NCBI GenBank assembly: GCA_021846275.1
Contig: JAJZBZ010000002.1
Location: forward strand, 558,001 to 622,000
DNA from: Acidobacteriota bacterium
GTDB taxonomy: Bacteria; Acidobacteriota; Terriglobia; Terriglobales; Acidobacteriaceae
Direction: 5' to 3'
DNA: 64,000 bases
Positions within the stretch are counted from its first letter, which is position 1, and each line of letters starts with the position of its first letter. A program made the position numbers and the translations under genes. Under the pieces are notes generated by a model that did not search any database, had not been told where the DNA came from, and saw only the letters and a list, made by a program, of their open reading frames with translations. Positions 17,651 to 29,912 of the stretch are shown in pieces.

Positions 17651-17692
17651 AAGCAAAAACAACCGCAGCGCCCGTGGGGACGAGCGCTGCGG
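17651..17692 (-). terminator. Rho-independent terminator of rpoD
   Basis: On the minus strand a perfect 9-bp stem (CCGCAGCGC at 17663-17671 against GCGCTGCGG at 17684-17692) is followed by a T-rich run (complement of the A-run at 17651-17662). It lies about 40 nt beyond the rpoD stop. Confidence 0.8.
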
Positions 17693-17733
17693 CTGGAAGT
17701 GCGGAGGCTTGCCGATTACAGTTCCTTGACGCC

Positions 17734-19419
<1,686 letters not shown>

Positions 19420-19862
19420 AGCGCTCGCGTCTCCTGCGCGTGGATATTCCGGGGAAGGCTCCGTGACCGGCAGAAAGCATCCGCCCGGAACCCCGCGCAT
19501 CCCGTTGGATGCACGTTTCCTGGAGTACGGAAAAGCTTCCGGCCATCGCGGAGGCGATGACTGGTTTCTTTGCTCGGATCAGGATCGTTCGCGCAAGTGG
19601 CCTTGTGTGGCCTGCCCCGGAGCCGCAGCTCATCAGGTGGGCGTAGTTGGGCGCACATCCCTTAGTCCTTATAGATTACCACAACCCGGCGCAAGATACA
19701 GTATTTTCCTCGTCCGCGTCAAGGAATTTTTCTCTCCGGGCCTGCAGGAGGACAATCAATCCGGAAAAATTGAGAATGAAACCTCGTGCTCGGTGGGCAC
19801 TGGAGATAGGACTGCAATAAAGTGGATGCAGGCGTCTTCTTTCGCGCGAACCGAGATTCTAA
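19420..19862. other. Divergent intergenic region between rpoD and the DUF262 gene
   Basis: About 440 bp that must contain the rpoD promoter (read leftward) and the promoter of the right-hand gene. An AT-richer part lies at 19660-19780 (CCTTATAGATTACC, GGAATTTTTC). I see no gene. If rpoD starts at 19500 the region shrinks by 81 bp. Confidence 0.5.
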
Positions 19863-21590
19863 ATGGCTGACAAACGACCGATCAACTCGAACTTCAATAC
19901 ATCAAACCAGACATTCCGGCAGCTTCTCGGAAACGGCTTGCGATATGTGGTTCCAAGATTCCAGCGCGACTATTCCTGGGATCGGGACCAGTGGGACGAT
20001 TTGTGGCAGGACATCGAAAATCTGCTTTCGCCGGAAGGCGATTCCTCGCATTACATGGGCTATCTGGTTCTCAAGACGGAGGACAACCGGGTCTATGATG
20101 TTATTGACGGTCAACAGCGGCTAACGACCATCAGCCTGATTGTGCTTGCAGTCATGAAGACCTTGCACGAACTGGCCGCTTCCGGGGTGGACGCGGAGCC
20201 GAATAGAACCAGAGCCGAACAAATTCGCAACAGCTACATCGGCTATCTCGATCCGGTCACGCTTCTTTCGCGACCCAAGCTGACACTGAATCGCAACAAT
20301 GACGGCTACTACAAGGATTACATCCTTGCAATGCAGCCGATCCCGACTCGCGGGCGGAAGGCCTCCGAGCGGGTACTCGGAAGGGCATTCGAGTGGTTTT
20401 ACGAGAAGATCAGAGGCAAGTACCTGCCCGGTGAAAGCGGAGAAGAAATTGCCAGATTCCTGGAGCAGGTGGTGGACCGATTGTTCTTTACCGTCATCAC
20501 CGTTCCGTCCGAACTGAATGCCTATCTTGTGTTTGAGACGTTGAACTCGCGCGGCGTCCGGTTGTCTCCGACGGATTTGCTCAAAAACCATCTTTTCTCG
20601 ATTGTCGACAGGGAAAATAACGATCCGGAAGCGATCAATGATCTGGAGCGGAGGTGGGAGTCAACCGTACAGCGACTCGGCGAGGAAAGCTTCCCGGATT
20701 TTTTGCGTACGCACTGGAACAGCCGGAACAGTTTCACTCGAGAATCGGAACTGTTCAAGACCATCCGGATTCAGATTGCGGACCGTAGCAAAGTCTTCGA
20801 GCTATTGCGGGATCTGGATGAAGATGTTGACTTCTATGCTGCACTGAAAGATCCTGCCAGTGAGTTCTGGACGCGCGAGCAGAAATCAGCAGTGCAGCAT
20901 TTGAAAATGTTCAATGTCCGCCAGCCCTGGCCGCTTTTGATGGCGGCGCGCAGAAGCTTCGACGAGGATGGGTTCACGAAGATTTTGAAAGGATGCGCGA
21001 TCATCTCATTTCGCTACAACGTGATTGGCGCTCTGGCCGGAAATGAACAAGAGCGCCGGTATAACGAGGTGGCTGCGAAAATACACCGGAAACATTACGC
21101 GCGCGCCGAGCATGTTTTCCGCGATTTCCGCTCGATTTATATCTCCGATGAACAGTTTGTGGCCGCATTCGCTGAGCGCCAGATGAAAACCACGCTCGCG
21201 CGAAACAAAAGCGTGGTCCGCTACATCCTGTTCGAGATTGAGAGCACAATGTCTTCTGCGCACTATGACCGCGAAAATCCGGAATATACGCTCGAGCACA
21301 TCCTGCCTGAAAACCCCGGAGCAAACTGGCCGCAATTCACAGAGCGCCAGGCGGAGGACAATCTTTACCGCCTGGGAAACATGACGCTTCTTGAGCGAAC
21401 AATTAACCGCGAGCTGGGCAGCGGTTCTGCAACGGAAAAACTCAAGCAGTTCGCGGACAGCGGTTTTGTTATAACCCAGGAAATCGCCAGTAAGAACGAC
21501 GACTGGAATCCGGAGCGCATCAGCGCACGCCAGAAACGCATGGCGGAAATCGCCGTCAAACATTGGCGCATTCCGCAGATGTATGAGTAA
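19863..21590 (+). CDS. DUF262/DUF1524 protein (GmrSD-like type IV restriction nuclease)
   Basis: A 575-residue protein. The N-terminal DUF262 part has VVPRFQRDYSWDRDQWDDL and the nucleotide-handling motif DGQQRLTT at residues 82-89. The C-terminal DUF1524 part is an HNH-type nuclease with EHILPENPG (H479) and YRLGNMTLLE (N506). Fusion of both in one polypeptide is the layout of single-chain GmrSD systems that cut modified phage DNA, though other DUF262 proteins have different roles. The gene is AT-richer than its neighbours and stands alone behind rpoD, which fits an acquired defence gene. Confidence 0.85.
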   Translation: MADKRPINSNFNTSNQTFRQLLGNGLRYVVPRFQRDYSWDRDQWDDLWQDIENLLSPEGDSSHYMGYLVLKTEDNRVYDVIDGQQRLTTISLIVLAVMKTLHELAASGVDAEPNRTRAEQIRNSYIGYLDPVTLLSRPKLTLNRNNDGYYKDYILAMQPIPTRGRKASERVLGRAFEWFYEKIRGKYLPGESGEEIARFLEQVVDRLFFTVITVPSELNAYLVFETLNSRGVRLSPTDLLKNHLFSIVDRENNDPEAINDLERRWESTVQRLGEESFPDFLRTHWNSRNSFTRESELFKTIRIQIADRSKVFELLRDLDEDVDFYAALKDPASEFWTREQKSAVQHLKMFNVRQPWPLLMAARRSFDEDGFTKILKGCAIISFRYNVIGALAGNEQERRYNEVAAKIHRKHYARAEHVFRDFRSIYISDEQFVAAFAERQMKTTLARNKSVVRYILFEIESTMSSAHYDRENPEYTLEHILPENPGANWPQFTERQAEDNLYRLGNMTLLERTINRELGSGSATEKLKQFADSGFVITQEIASKNDDWNPERISARQKRMAEIAVKHWRIPQMYE

Positions 21591-21907
21591 TTTCAGTGAG
21601 TCAGAATTTTTGTAAGTTCATCGGTAGTTCAGCGTGGATTGGAAGCACTGAACTGCCGATTCCCCGCTGCTGCTAAACTGGAATTGCGGAACTGCGTGGC
21701 CACTTGGCCCTGTTTTCCGCTCCTGTCCATTCCGGCTTCTTGGTCCGGTTTGCTGGTCCGGCTCTTTGGCCGGAAGCACTTTGTCCTGTTGCCGGATCGC
21801 CCGGCCAGCGGCGGTCGGGCAGCTTTTCACCCTGCGGGGATAGAAAACAAACCAACAGCAGCAGCGCCTGCGCGCCCTGTTGCGTGAACCCATAAAGGAT
21901 TTTTCGC
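21591..21907. other. Spacer with short GGTCCGG repeats before typA
   Basis: About 317 bp without a supported gene. TTGGTCCGGTTTGC and TGGTCCGGCTCTTTGGCCGG are short internal repeats near 21740-21772. An AAGGA ribosome site for typA is at the right end. Confidence 0.45.
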
Positions 21908-23716
<1,809 letters not shown>

Positions 23717-23821
23717 GGCAACCGTGGCATCCGTTCGGCTCGCCTGGCGGGGACTGTGGTAGGTTCCAGACAGGCGGGCGCAGCGCGCCTCCGCAGCCCG
23801 GCTCCACTTTTTGGCTCTCTG

Positions 23822-24223
23822 ATGGCAGATTCACCCTCCAAACCGGCCTGGTCCTCCGCGCAGTCGGCCTCGCGCGAGGAGCAGGCTGCGCCCGCGAGCT
23901 ACGCTCCGGCCAGCGATGCGCCCATCCGCGGCGTTCCGGCCAGCCATGCGCAGGACAGTCACGCTGCCGCCGTCCCGCGCTGGCTGCGCCAGATCGAACG
24001 CATGCTTGCCGTCCTCGTCCGGCTCTATCTCGGCCTCGCGCTCTGCTTCGTGCCGTGGTTCCGTCCGCTGTGGGACAACAATCCGCTGTTTCTCCACGCG
24101 CCGTCGCTGCTGCCGCTGCTGACCAGCGGAGCCGTGCGCGGCGTGGTCTCCGGCCTGGGATTGCTGAATCTCTGGCTCGCCATCGACGGCGCGATTCGCT
24201 CGTCGAAGGAGTGGGAGTCCTGA
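23822..24223 (+). CDS. Membrane protein of unknown function
   Basis: A 133-residue protein with an Ala/Ser/Pro-rich, probably disordered N-terminus (1-50), an amphipathic segment (VPRWLRQIERML) and two hydrophobic helices at about 62-80 (LVRLYLGLALCFVPWF) and 100-120 (GAVRGVVSGLGLLNLWLAI). No family name is known to me. The next small gene starts 11 nt after its stop, so the two are probably cotranscribed with typA upstream or from their own promoter. Confidence 0.6.
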   Translation: MADSPSKPAWSSAQSASREEQAAPASYAPASDAPIRGVPASHAQDSHAAAVPRWLRQIERMLAVLVRLYLGLALCFVPWFRPLWDNNPLFLHAPSLLPLLTSGAVRGVVSGLGLLNLWLAIDGAIRSSKEWES

Positions 24224-24234
24224 AGGGGGAAAGC

Positions 24235-24381
24235 ATGACAGATATGCAGATCGGATTGACCGTGATGTCGGCTGTGGTCGTCGGCGTATCTCTTTTCGGC
24301 TTGTTCTGGCTGAAGGTGGAGCGTGCCCGGGCACGAAAGATCAAGCGTCGTGCCGCGGTTGTTCACGCAGACTTCCGCTGA
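24235..24381 (+). CDS. Small single-pass membrane protein (48 aa)
   Basis: Begins MTDMQIGLTVMSAVVVGVS, so one transmembrane helix at about 5-26 is followed by a highly basic tail (KVERARARKIKRR). A strong GAAGGGGGA precedes ATG 24235. It follows the membrane protein gene by 11 nt and its 3' end overlaps the convergent antitoxin gene by about 19 bp. The architecture is like that of the 46-aa protein at 2332. Confidence 0.6.
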   Translation: MTDMQIGLTVMSAVVVGVSLFGLFWLKVERARARKIKRRAAVVHADFR

Positions 24382-24683
24382 TGCAGCGGAGTTGCGGAAA
24401 GTTGCAGCCCGAGCGCGCGCACCACGCGCAGCACCGTGGCAAATTCCGGGTTGCCGTCCGCGCTCAGTGCGCGATAGAGGCTTTCCCGCGAGACTCCGGC
24501 TTCACGCGCCACGTCGCTCATCCCGCGCGCGCGGGCAACCACGCCCAGCGCGTCTGCGATAAACGTCGCGTCTTCGCTTTCCAACGCTTCGCTCATGTAG
24601 GCGGCAATCGACTCGGTGTCGTCCAGATACTCGGCCGGATCAAATGGTCGGGTCGCAAGGGATCGGGTTTTGGTCCTGCTCAT
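24363..24683 (-). CDS. HTH antitoxin (addiction-module antidote, HigA-like)
   Basis: A 106-residue antitoxin with a C-terminal helix-turn-helix (GVVARARGMSDVAREAGVSR, then ESLYRALSADGNPEFATVL), matching the putative addiction module antidote family. The N-terminal part (FDPAEYLDDTESIAAYMSEAL) would neutralise the toxin. Its ATG overlaps the toxin stop (ATGA), so the toxin gene comes first in the operon. Confidence 0.88.
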   Translation of the reverse strand: MSRTKTRSLATRPFDPAEYLDDTESIAAYMSEALESEDATFIADALGVVARARGMSDVAREAGVSRESLYRALSADGNPEFATVLRVVRALGLQLSATPLHQRKSA

Positions 24684-24973
24684 TTCTCCTCCTTCGCCAG
24701 CATGCGAGCCGCTTCAATATCACTGGCCTGCGTGCTCTTGTCTCCGCCGCAGAGCAGAAGAATCAACACCGCTCCGCGTTGGACGTAATACACCCGGTAT
24801 CCTGGGCCGTAATGGATTCGCAGCTCGCGGATACCTTCGCCCACTGACCGCGTATCTCCTGGGTTGCCGAAGGCCAGTCTCTGGACGCGCGCTGCAATTC
24901 TCGCCCTTGCCTGCGAATCCCGAAGCGCATGGAGCCAGCGGGAGAATCGCTCGGTCTGGCGAATCTCAATCAC
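24680..24973 (-). CDS. RelE/ParE-superfamily toxin (HigB-like)
   Basis: A toxin of about 97 residues of the type II addiction-module killer family. Its start IEIRQTERFSRWLHALRD, the GNPGDTRSVGEGIRELRIHY stretch and GYRVYYVQRGAVLILLLCGG are the usual core. GTG 24973 is the best start; a TTG at 24991 would begin inside the operator palindrome. Such toxins are ribosome-dependent mRNA interferases. It is translationally coupled to the antitoxin. Confidence 0.87.
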   Translation of the reverse strand: MIEIRQTERFSRWLHALRDSQARARIAARVQRLAFGNPGDTRSVGEGIRELRIHYGPGYRVYYVQRGAVLILLLCGGDKSTQASDIEAARMLAKEEK

Positions 24974-24980
24974 CCTCACA

Positions 24981-25000
24981 GTGTAGCCCAAAAGCTACAC
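24981..25000. promoter_or_regulatory. Palindromic operator of the HigBA-like module
   Basis: A perfect 7-bp inverted repeat, GTGTAGC (24981-24987) and GCTACAC (24994-25000), around 6 nt, directly upstream of the toxin start. TGTAGC-type palindromes next to toxin-first operons are typical binding sites of the HTH antitoxin. Confidence 0.65.
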
Positions 25001-25163
25001 ATTTCGCCAGGATTTCCCGACTACGCCACAGCTCAAGCCGTCACCTCGGAAGCCGACCTCACTGGAAAGTCGCTTTCCTCGCTCGCGTTGCGCCGGATAG
25101 ACTGGGAACTCGCTGCAAGGCTCGATCCGCAGACGCATCTCAAAAGACAGGGACGAACCGACC

Positions 25164-26156
25164 ATGCCCGAGCTGCACGCCCCAGCCACGCAGACGCCCG
25201 AGCCGCTTGAACGAGCGCCGCTTGCCTACGAAAACCCGGATTTCCTCAACAGTCCCGACGGTCGCCTCATCCGCATCCTCGCCGAGTACACCGAGCCGCT
25301 GGCCCGCTTTCGTCGCGAGCGCATTCAGGACACCATCGTCTTCTTCGGCTCGGCGCGCTTTCACAGCCACGCCGAGGCCAATCAGGCTCTGGAGCTGCTG
25401 GACAACACCGGCTCTGCCCAGCCTGCGCCGCCCGAGGAGCAGCCGGCCAGCGCCCACGCCATCGAGCACGGCGCGGCGAGCGATCTCCAGCGCAGCCGCG
25501 CCGTGGCCGCCGTCGAGATGGCCCGCTACTACGAGGATGCGCGCCGTCTGGCCGGGATGGTCACCCGCTGGGCTGCCGACCTGCCGTCGAATCCGCCCGG
25601 ACGCCATCGCTTCGTCATCACCTCCGGCGGCGGGCCGGGCATCATGGAGGCGGCCAACCGCGGAGCCTGGGAGGCGGGCGGAAAATCCATCGGCCTCAAC
25701 ATTCGCCTGCCCTTTGAGCAGCATCCCAATCCTTACATCACTCCCGAGCTGAACTTCGAGTTCCACTACTTCTTCATGCGCAAGCTCTGGTTTGCTTATC
25801 TGGCCAAGGCTCTGGTCGTCTTTCCCGGCGGCTTCGGCACGCTGGACGAGATGTTCGAGCTGCTCACTCTGGCCCAGACCCAGAAGCTGGCCAAGAAGAT
25901 GACCGTCGTCATCTATGGCTCCGATTACTGGAAGCGCGTGCTCAATCTGAACGCGCTCGTGGACTGCGGCACGATCTCGCCGCGCGACGTTGACCTCTTC
26001 CACTTTGCCGACACTCCGGACGAGGCTTTTGCCATGCTGCGCGACGGCCTCACCCGCAATCACCTGAGCGCGGCCAGCCCTGCCGACTCAAATGATTCTC
26101 ATCCCATCAATCCTGAAGCATTTCCTGGCCCCGAATTTGCCAAAACCAACGTATAG
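25164..26156 (+). CDS. LOG-family (lysine decarboxylase-like) nucleotide-binding protein
   Basis: A 330-residue protein of the TIGR00730/LOG family; relatives remove the ribose phosphate from cytokinin or AMP-type nucleotides. The signatures are ITSGGGPGIMEAANRGAWEAGG (as SGGGPGIMEAANRG, about 150) and the catalytic FPGGFGTLDEMFELL (about 228). The N-terminal insert (residues 75-110, SAQPAPPEEQPAS) is atypically long and low-complexity. ATG 25164 is well placed. It may be cotranscribed with the next gene 45 nt downstream. Confidence 0.9.
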   Translation: MPELHAPATQTPEPLERAPLAYENPDFLNSPDGRLIRILAEYTEPLARFRRERIQDTIVFFGSARFHSHAEANQALELLDNTGSAQPAPPEEQPASAHAIEHGAASDLQRSRAVAAVEMARYYEDARRLAGMVTRWAADLPSNPPGRHRFVITSGGGPGIMEAANRGAWEAGGKSIGLNIRLPFEQHPNPYITPELNFEFHYFFMRKLWFAYLAKALVVFPGGFGTLDEMFELLTLAQTQKLAKKMTVVIYGSDYWKRVLNLNALVDCGTISPRDVDLFHFADTPDEAFAMLRDGLTRNHLSAASPADSNDSHPINPEAFPGPEFAKTNV

Positions 26157-26201
26157 TGGAGGGTAAGGGAAGTTGTCCCTGATGCAGCTGGGTCAATAAA
26201 G

Positions 26202-27521
26202 ATGTCCAAAAGACAGGCAAAATACGCGCCGGGCACGGCCAAAGCCCGAAGAAACGCCGCAATTGAACGGAAATTCGCGGGGTTTTCACGGTCTGTTGAC
26301 GAGTGGGCCGCCATACTGAAGCCGCAGATTGAGCGGATCAGGAGGACGACCGACCCCATGCCAGCCACCGCCATCTCCTATCTTTGGCGCGACCCGCGCG
26401 TCACGCAGGGACACACGACCGGCGTCTCGCTGCACAGCCACACCAACCAGTCCGAAGAGACACTTGCCTTCGTCGCCGACTGGACGGCGCAGTACGGCTT
26501 CGTGCGGCCGCTCATGAAGTACCTCGACCGCCGCTCCTGGGAGCGCCATCGCATACGCATCGACTGGGCGCGCAGCTACTGGACGCCGCCGCTCACTCCC
26601 AAGCAGGCCTGGGATCTGGAATCCGCCCAGATCGAAAAACTCGGCCTTCGCCCGATGGTCTCCATCACTGACCACGACAACATCCACGCGCCGCTCATGC
26701 TGCGCACCATGGACGCCTCGCGCCACGCACCCATCTCCGTCGAGTGGTCAGCGCCTTACAGCGAGGTCCAGTCCTTCCACATTGGCGTCCACAACCTGCC
26801 CAGCGCGCGCGCCTCGCAGTGGATCGAGCGGTTGAACGCCTTCACGGCCAATCCGGCCGACGACCAGATCGGCGAAATTCTGGCTGACCTCAACCAGGAG
26901 CGCGACGTCCTGCTCGTCTTCAACCACCCGATGTGGGATCTCTATCTGATTGGCCGCGACCGCCACGAGTTCCTCGTCAACGAGTTCCTGCTGAAGTTTG
27001 GCAATCACTTCCACGCGCTGGAGCTGAACGGCCTGCGCAACTGGGCGGAGAATCGCGCCACGCGCCGACTGGCCGAGCAGTGGAACATGCTGCTCGTCGC
27101 CGGTGGTGACCGGCATGGCGTGGAACCGAACGCCAACATCAACCTCACCTCCGCCACCAGCTTCACCGAATTCGTCCACGAGGTCCGCTACCAGCGCCGC
27201 AGCGAAGTGCTCTTCATGCCGCAGTACGCCGAGCCGTGGAAGATGCGCATCCTGCAATCGACCATCGATGCCATCCGCGATTTTCCTGAGTTTCCGGTCG
27301 GCTCCCGGAACTGGGATGATCGCGTCTACCATCCCGACTGCAACGGCGAAATCCAGCCACTCAGCGCCATCTGGCCTCGCGGTCACTCGCCGCGCTCGAT
27401 GCAGTTCATCCTGATGATGGCGCGCTCGCTTGGCCGCCGTCCGCTCAGTTCCAGCCTGCGTTACGCCTGGAGCAACGACAGCGATCTGCGCTTCGTTCTG
27501 GGTGAGCAGGAAACCGCCTGA
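26202..27521 (+). CDS. PHP-domain phosphoesterase-like protein
   Basis: A 439-residue protein with metal-binding motifs of the PHP superfamily: GVSLHSHTNQSEE (near 74), VSITDHDNIHAP, VFNHPMWDLY, and GGDRHGVEPN. PHP enzymes hydrolyse phosphoesters such as histidinol phosphate or oligonucleotide 3' phosphates; the substrate here is unknown. The first 52 residues (Arg/Lys-rich) precede a second ATG at 26358, which has AGGAGG 12 nt upstream and may be the true start. The gene lies between the LOG protein and the glycosyltransferase on the same strand. Confidence 0.8.
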   Translation: MSKRQAKYAPGTAKARRNAAIERKFAGFSRSVDEWAAILKPQIERIRRTTDPMPATAISYLWRDPRVTQGHTTGVSLHSHTNQSEETLAFVADWTAQYGFVRPLMKYLDRRSWERHRIRIDWARSYWTPPLTPKQAWDLESAQIEKLGLRPMVSITDHDNIHAPLMLRTMDASRHAPISVEWSAPYSEVQSFHIGVHNLPSARASQWIERLNAFTANPADDQIGEILADLNQERDVLLVFNHPMWDLYLIGRDRHEFLVNEFLLKFGNHFHALELNGLRNWAENRATRRLAEQWNMLLVAGGDRHGVEPNANINLTSATSFTEFVHEVRYQRRSEVLFMPQYAEPWKMRILQSTIDAIRDFPEFPVGSRNWDDRVYHPDCNGEIQPLSAIWPRGHSPRSMQFILMMARSLGRRPLSSSLRYAWSNDSDLRFVLGEQETA

Positions 27522-27586
27522 CCGGAGCGGTTCGCAGCCTCCATCCCATCGCCAAACAACCTGTTCCAGAACCTCCGGAGCAACGC

Positions 27587-28864
27587 ATGCACCCCTGCGT
27601 CCAATCCCTGCCGCGCGTCGCCTACTTCCCGGATTCCTTTCATGAGATCAACGGCGTCGCCCACACCAGCCGCCACTTCGAGCTTTACGCGCGCCGCCAC
27701 GGACTGCCATTCCTTTGCGTTCGCGCCGGGGACCGCACGCCGTCGCTGGAGCGGACGGGCAGCGTGTGGACGCTGGAGCTGCCGCGCGGCCTGCTTTCGT
27801 TTGCGCTGGAAAAAGACCTGAGCTTTGACCCCGGCTATCTGCGCCACCTGCCCGTGATTGCCGAGGTTCTGGACGAGTTCGCGCCCACGCTCATCCACAT
27901 CACCGGCCCCAGCGAACTGGGCATGCTCGGCGCGGCCGTTGCGGCTCACCATGAGCTGCCGCTGGCGGCAAGCTGGCACACCAACGTCCACGAGTATCTG
28001 GCGCGCCGCTCGGACTGGCTGCTGCGCCTGCTGCCCGGCGACCAGCCGCACGCCGCCAGTCGCGCCATCGAAGAGTGGACGCTCGCCGCCACGGCGCGCT
28101 TCTACGCTCAGGCGCACGTGCTCTTCGCCCCCAGCCAGTCGCTCTGCGAACAGCTTCGCTCGCTCACTGGCCGAACCTGCCACCGGATGCCGCGCGGCGT
28201 CGATACATCGCTCTTCACGCCCGCGCGACGGCTCCGCAACCTCGACGACGCGCGACCCTTCACGCTGGGCTTTGTCGGTCGCCTGTCGGTCGAGAAAAAC
28301 GTCGCTCTGCTGGCCGCGATTCACGATCAGCTTCTGGCGGCAGGCGTGCGCAATACGCGCTTTGTCGTCGTCGGCCAGGGCGCGGAAGAGCCGCATCTGC
28401 GCGCGCGCATGCCGGAGTCGGAGTTCGTCGGCGTCCTGCGCGGCGAGGCGCTGGCCCACGCTTACGCGGAGATGGATCTCTTCGTCTTTCCCTCGCACAC
28501 CGACACCTTCGGCAACGTCGTGCTCGAAGCGCTTGCCTCCGGCGTGCCGGCCATCGTCACGCCCGACGGCGGCCCGGCGGCCATCCTGCGCGACGCCATC
28601 GCGACGGGTGCGGGCATCGCGGGCAGAGTCGCGCGCGACGAGGATTTCGCCGCCACCGTTCAATCGCTGCTCGACCACCCCGCTGAGATCGCCGTCATGC
28701 GCGTGAACGCCCGCCGCTACGCGCTCACGGCCACCTGGGATGCGGTCTTTGACGGGGTGTATCGCGGATATGGCGATGCGCTGGGCTGCCGCAATGACCA
28801 CGCAGCGAATCGCACGAACGGCCATTGCGCTGCGTTTCGCGCCAGCCAGCCGCTCAGCGCATGA
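27587..28864 (+). CDS. GT4-family glycosyltransferase
   Basis: A 425-residue retaining glycosyltransferase of the GT-B type. The N-terminal domain starts RVAYFPDSFHEINGVAHTSR (similar to mannosyltransferases of the MgtA/PimB type), with a SWHTNVHEYLARR acceptor region. The C-terminal domain has LGFVGRLSVEKNVALL and the donor motif FVFPSHTDTFGNVVLEALASG (about 305). It probably adds a sugar to a lipid or cell-surface glycan. It overlaps the convergent accD by 11 bp. Confidence 0.88.
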   Translation: MHPCVQSLPRVAYFPDSFHEINGVAHTSRHFELYARRHGLPFLCVRAGDRTPSLERTGSVWTLELPRGLLSFALEKDLSFDPGYLRHLPVIAEVLDEFAPTLIHITGPSELGMLGAAVAAHHELPLAASWHTNVHEYLARRSDWLLRLLPGDQPHAASRAIEEWTLAATARFYAQAHVLFAPSQSLCEQLRSLTGRTCHRMPRGVDTSLFTPARRLRNLDDARPFTLGFVGRLSVEKNVALLAAIHDQLLAAGVRNTRFVVVGQGAEEPHLRARMPESEFVGVLRGEALAHAYAEMDLFVFPSHTDTFGNVVLEALASGVPAIVTPDGGPAAILRDAIATGAGIAGRVARDEDFAATVQSLLDHPAEIAVMRVNARRYALTATWDAVFDGVYRGYGDALGCRNDHAANRTNGHCAAFRASQPLSA

Positions 28865-29699
28865 AATCCAGCGCGCGCTCAATGTAGCTCTTCAGCTCGG
28901 CGCGCGGCACCACGGCGTCCAGAAATCCATGCTCCAGCAGGAACTCCGAACGCTGAAAACCCTCCGGCAGCTTCTGCCGGATCGTCTGCTCGATCACGCG
29001 CGGCCCGGCAAAGCCGATCAGCGCGCCCGGCTCGGCGATATTCAGGTCGCCCAGCATGGCAAAGCTGGCCGTCACGCCGCCGGTCGTCGGGTCCGTGAGC
29101 ACGCAGATGTAAGGAAGGCCCGCGTCGTCCATCTGCGCCAGGCCGGTGGAAATCTTGGCAAGCTGCATCAGGCTGACCACGCCTTCCATCATGCGCGCGC
29201 CACCCGACGCGGCCAGGATCACCAGCGCGCTCCGCGTGGCCAGACAACGGTCAATGGCGCGGGCAATCGTCTCGCCCACCACCGCGCCCATGCTGCCGCC
29301 GATGAAGCTGTACTCCATCGCGCTGACCACCACCGGATGCGGCCCGATCTGCCCCACGGCATTCACAATCGCATCCTTCAGCCCGGTCGCGCGCTGCGCG
29401 GCGATCAGGCGGTCCTTGTAGGATTTGCGATCCACAAAGTGCAGCGGGTCGGTCGATTCCAGATTCCCGTCCACCAGCGTGTAGCCCGGCTCCAGCAGCA
29501 GCGCGATCCGCTCCCGCGCGCCCATCTTGAAGTGCTTGCCACATTTCGGACACACGCTCAGATTCGCGTCAATATCCGCCTTGAAGAGAATCTGGCGGCA
29601 GCCCTCGCACTTCGTCCACAGACCCTCCGTGCGAACGCGCGACTCCTCGTTCTGCGCCGCGCCTTCCACGCTTGCATCCGCTCGCTTGAACCACGTCAT
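28854..29699 (-). CDS. accD: Acetyl-CoA carboxylase carboxyltransferase subunit beta
   Basis: The 281-residue beta half of the carboxyltransferase that makes malonyl-CoA for fatty acid synthesis. The C4 zinc finger is at residues 32-54 (CEGCRQILF, CPKCGKHF). The crotonase core includes MEYSFIGGSMGAVVGE, SGGARMMEG and GFAGPRVIEQTIR. The length is normal (about 285). The gene stands alone with its own promoter to the right, as is common outside the gamma-proteobacteria. Confidence 0.97.
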   Translation of the reverse strand: MTWFKRADASVEGAAQNEESRVRTEGLWTKCEGCRQILFKADIDANLSVCPKCGKHFKMGARERIALLLEPGYTLVDGNLESTDPLHFVDRKSYKDRLIAAQRATGLKDAIVNAVGQIGPHPVVVSAMEYSFIGGSMGAVVGETIARAIDRCLATRSALVILAASGGARMMEGVVSLMQLAKISTGLAQMDDAGLPYICVLTDPTTGGVTASFAMLGDLNIAEPGALIGFAGPRVIEQTIRQKLPEGFQRSEFLLEHGFLDAVVPRAELKSYIERALDFMR

Positions 29700-29912
29700 A
29701 ACCTGTCCATTGTACCGGAACCGGATCGCACCGGGCCGCGAGGGCAGAATCTGCCGGAATCCGCCACCTGTTCATGCAGTGCGCCTGTTCCTGCGCACAC
29801 GCACCGACCGGACAAGCAGCTTCACGGCAGGCGTGCCCGGCGAATCCGAAGGTGAGGCCGCAGGGTCACGCCGAGGAAGTGCTGGCGCTGCTGAAGGGGC
29901 GAAGGCGGAACG

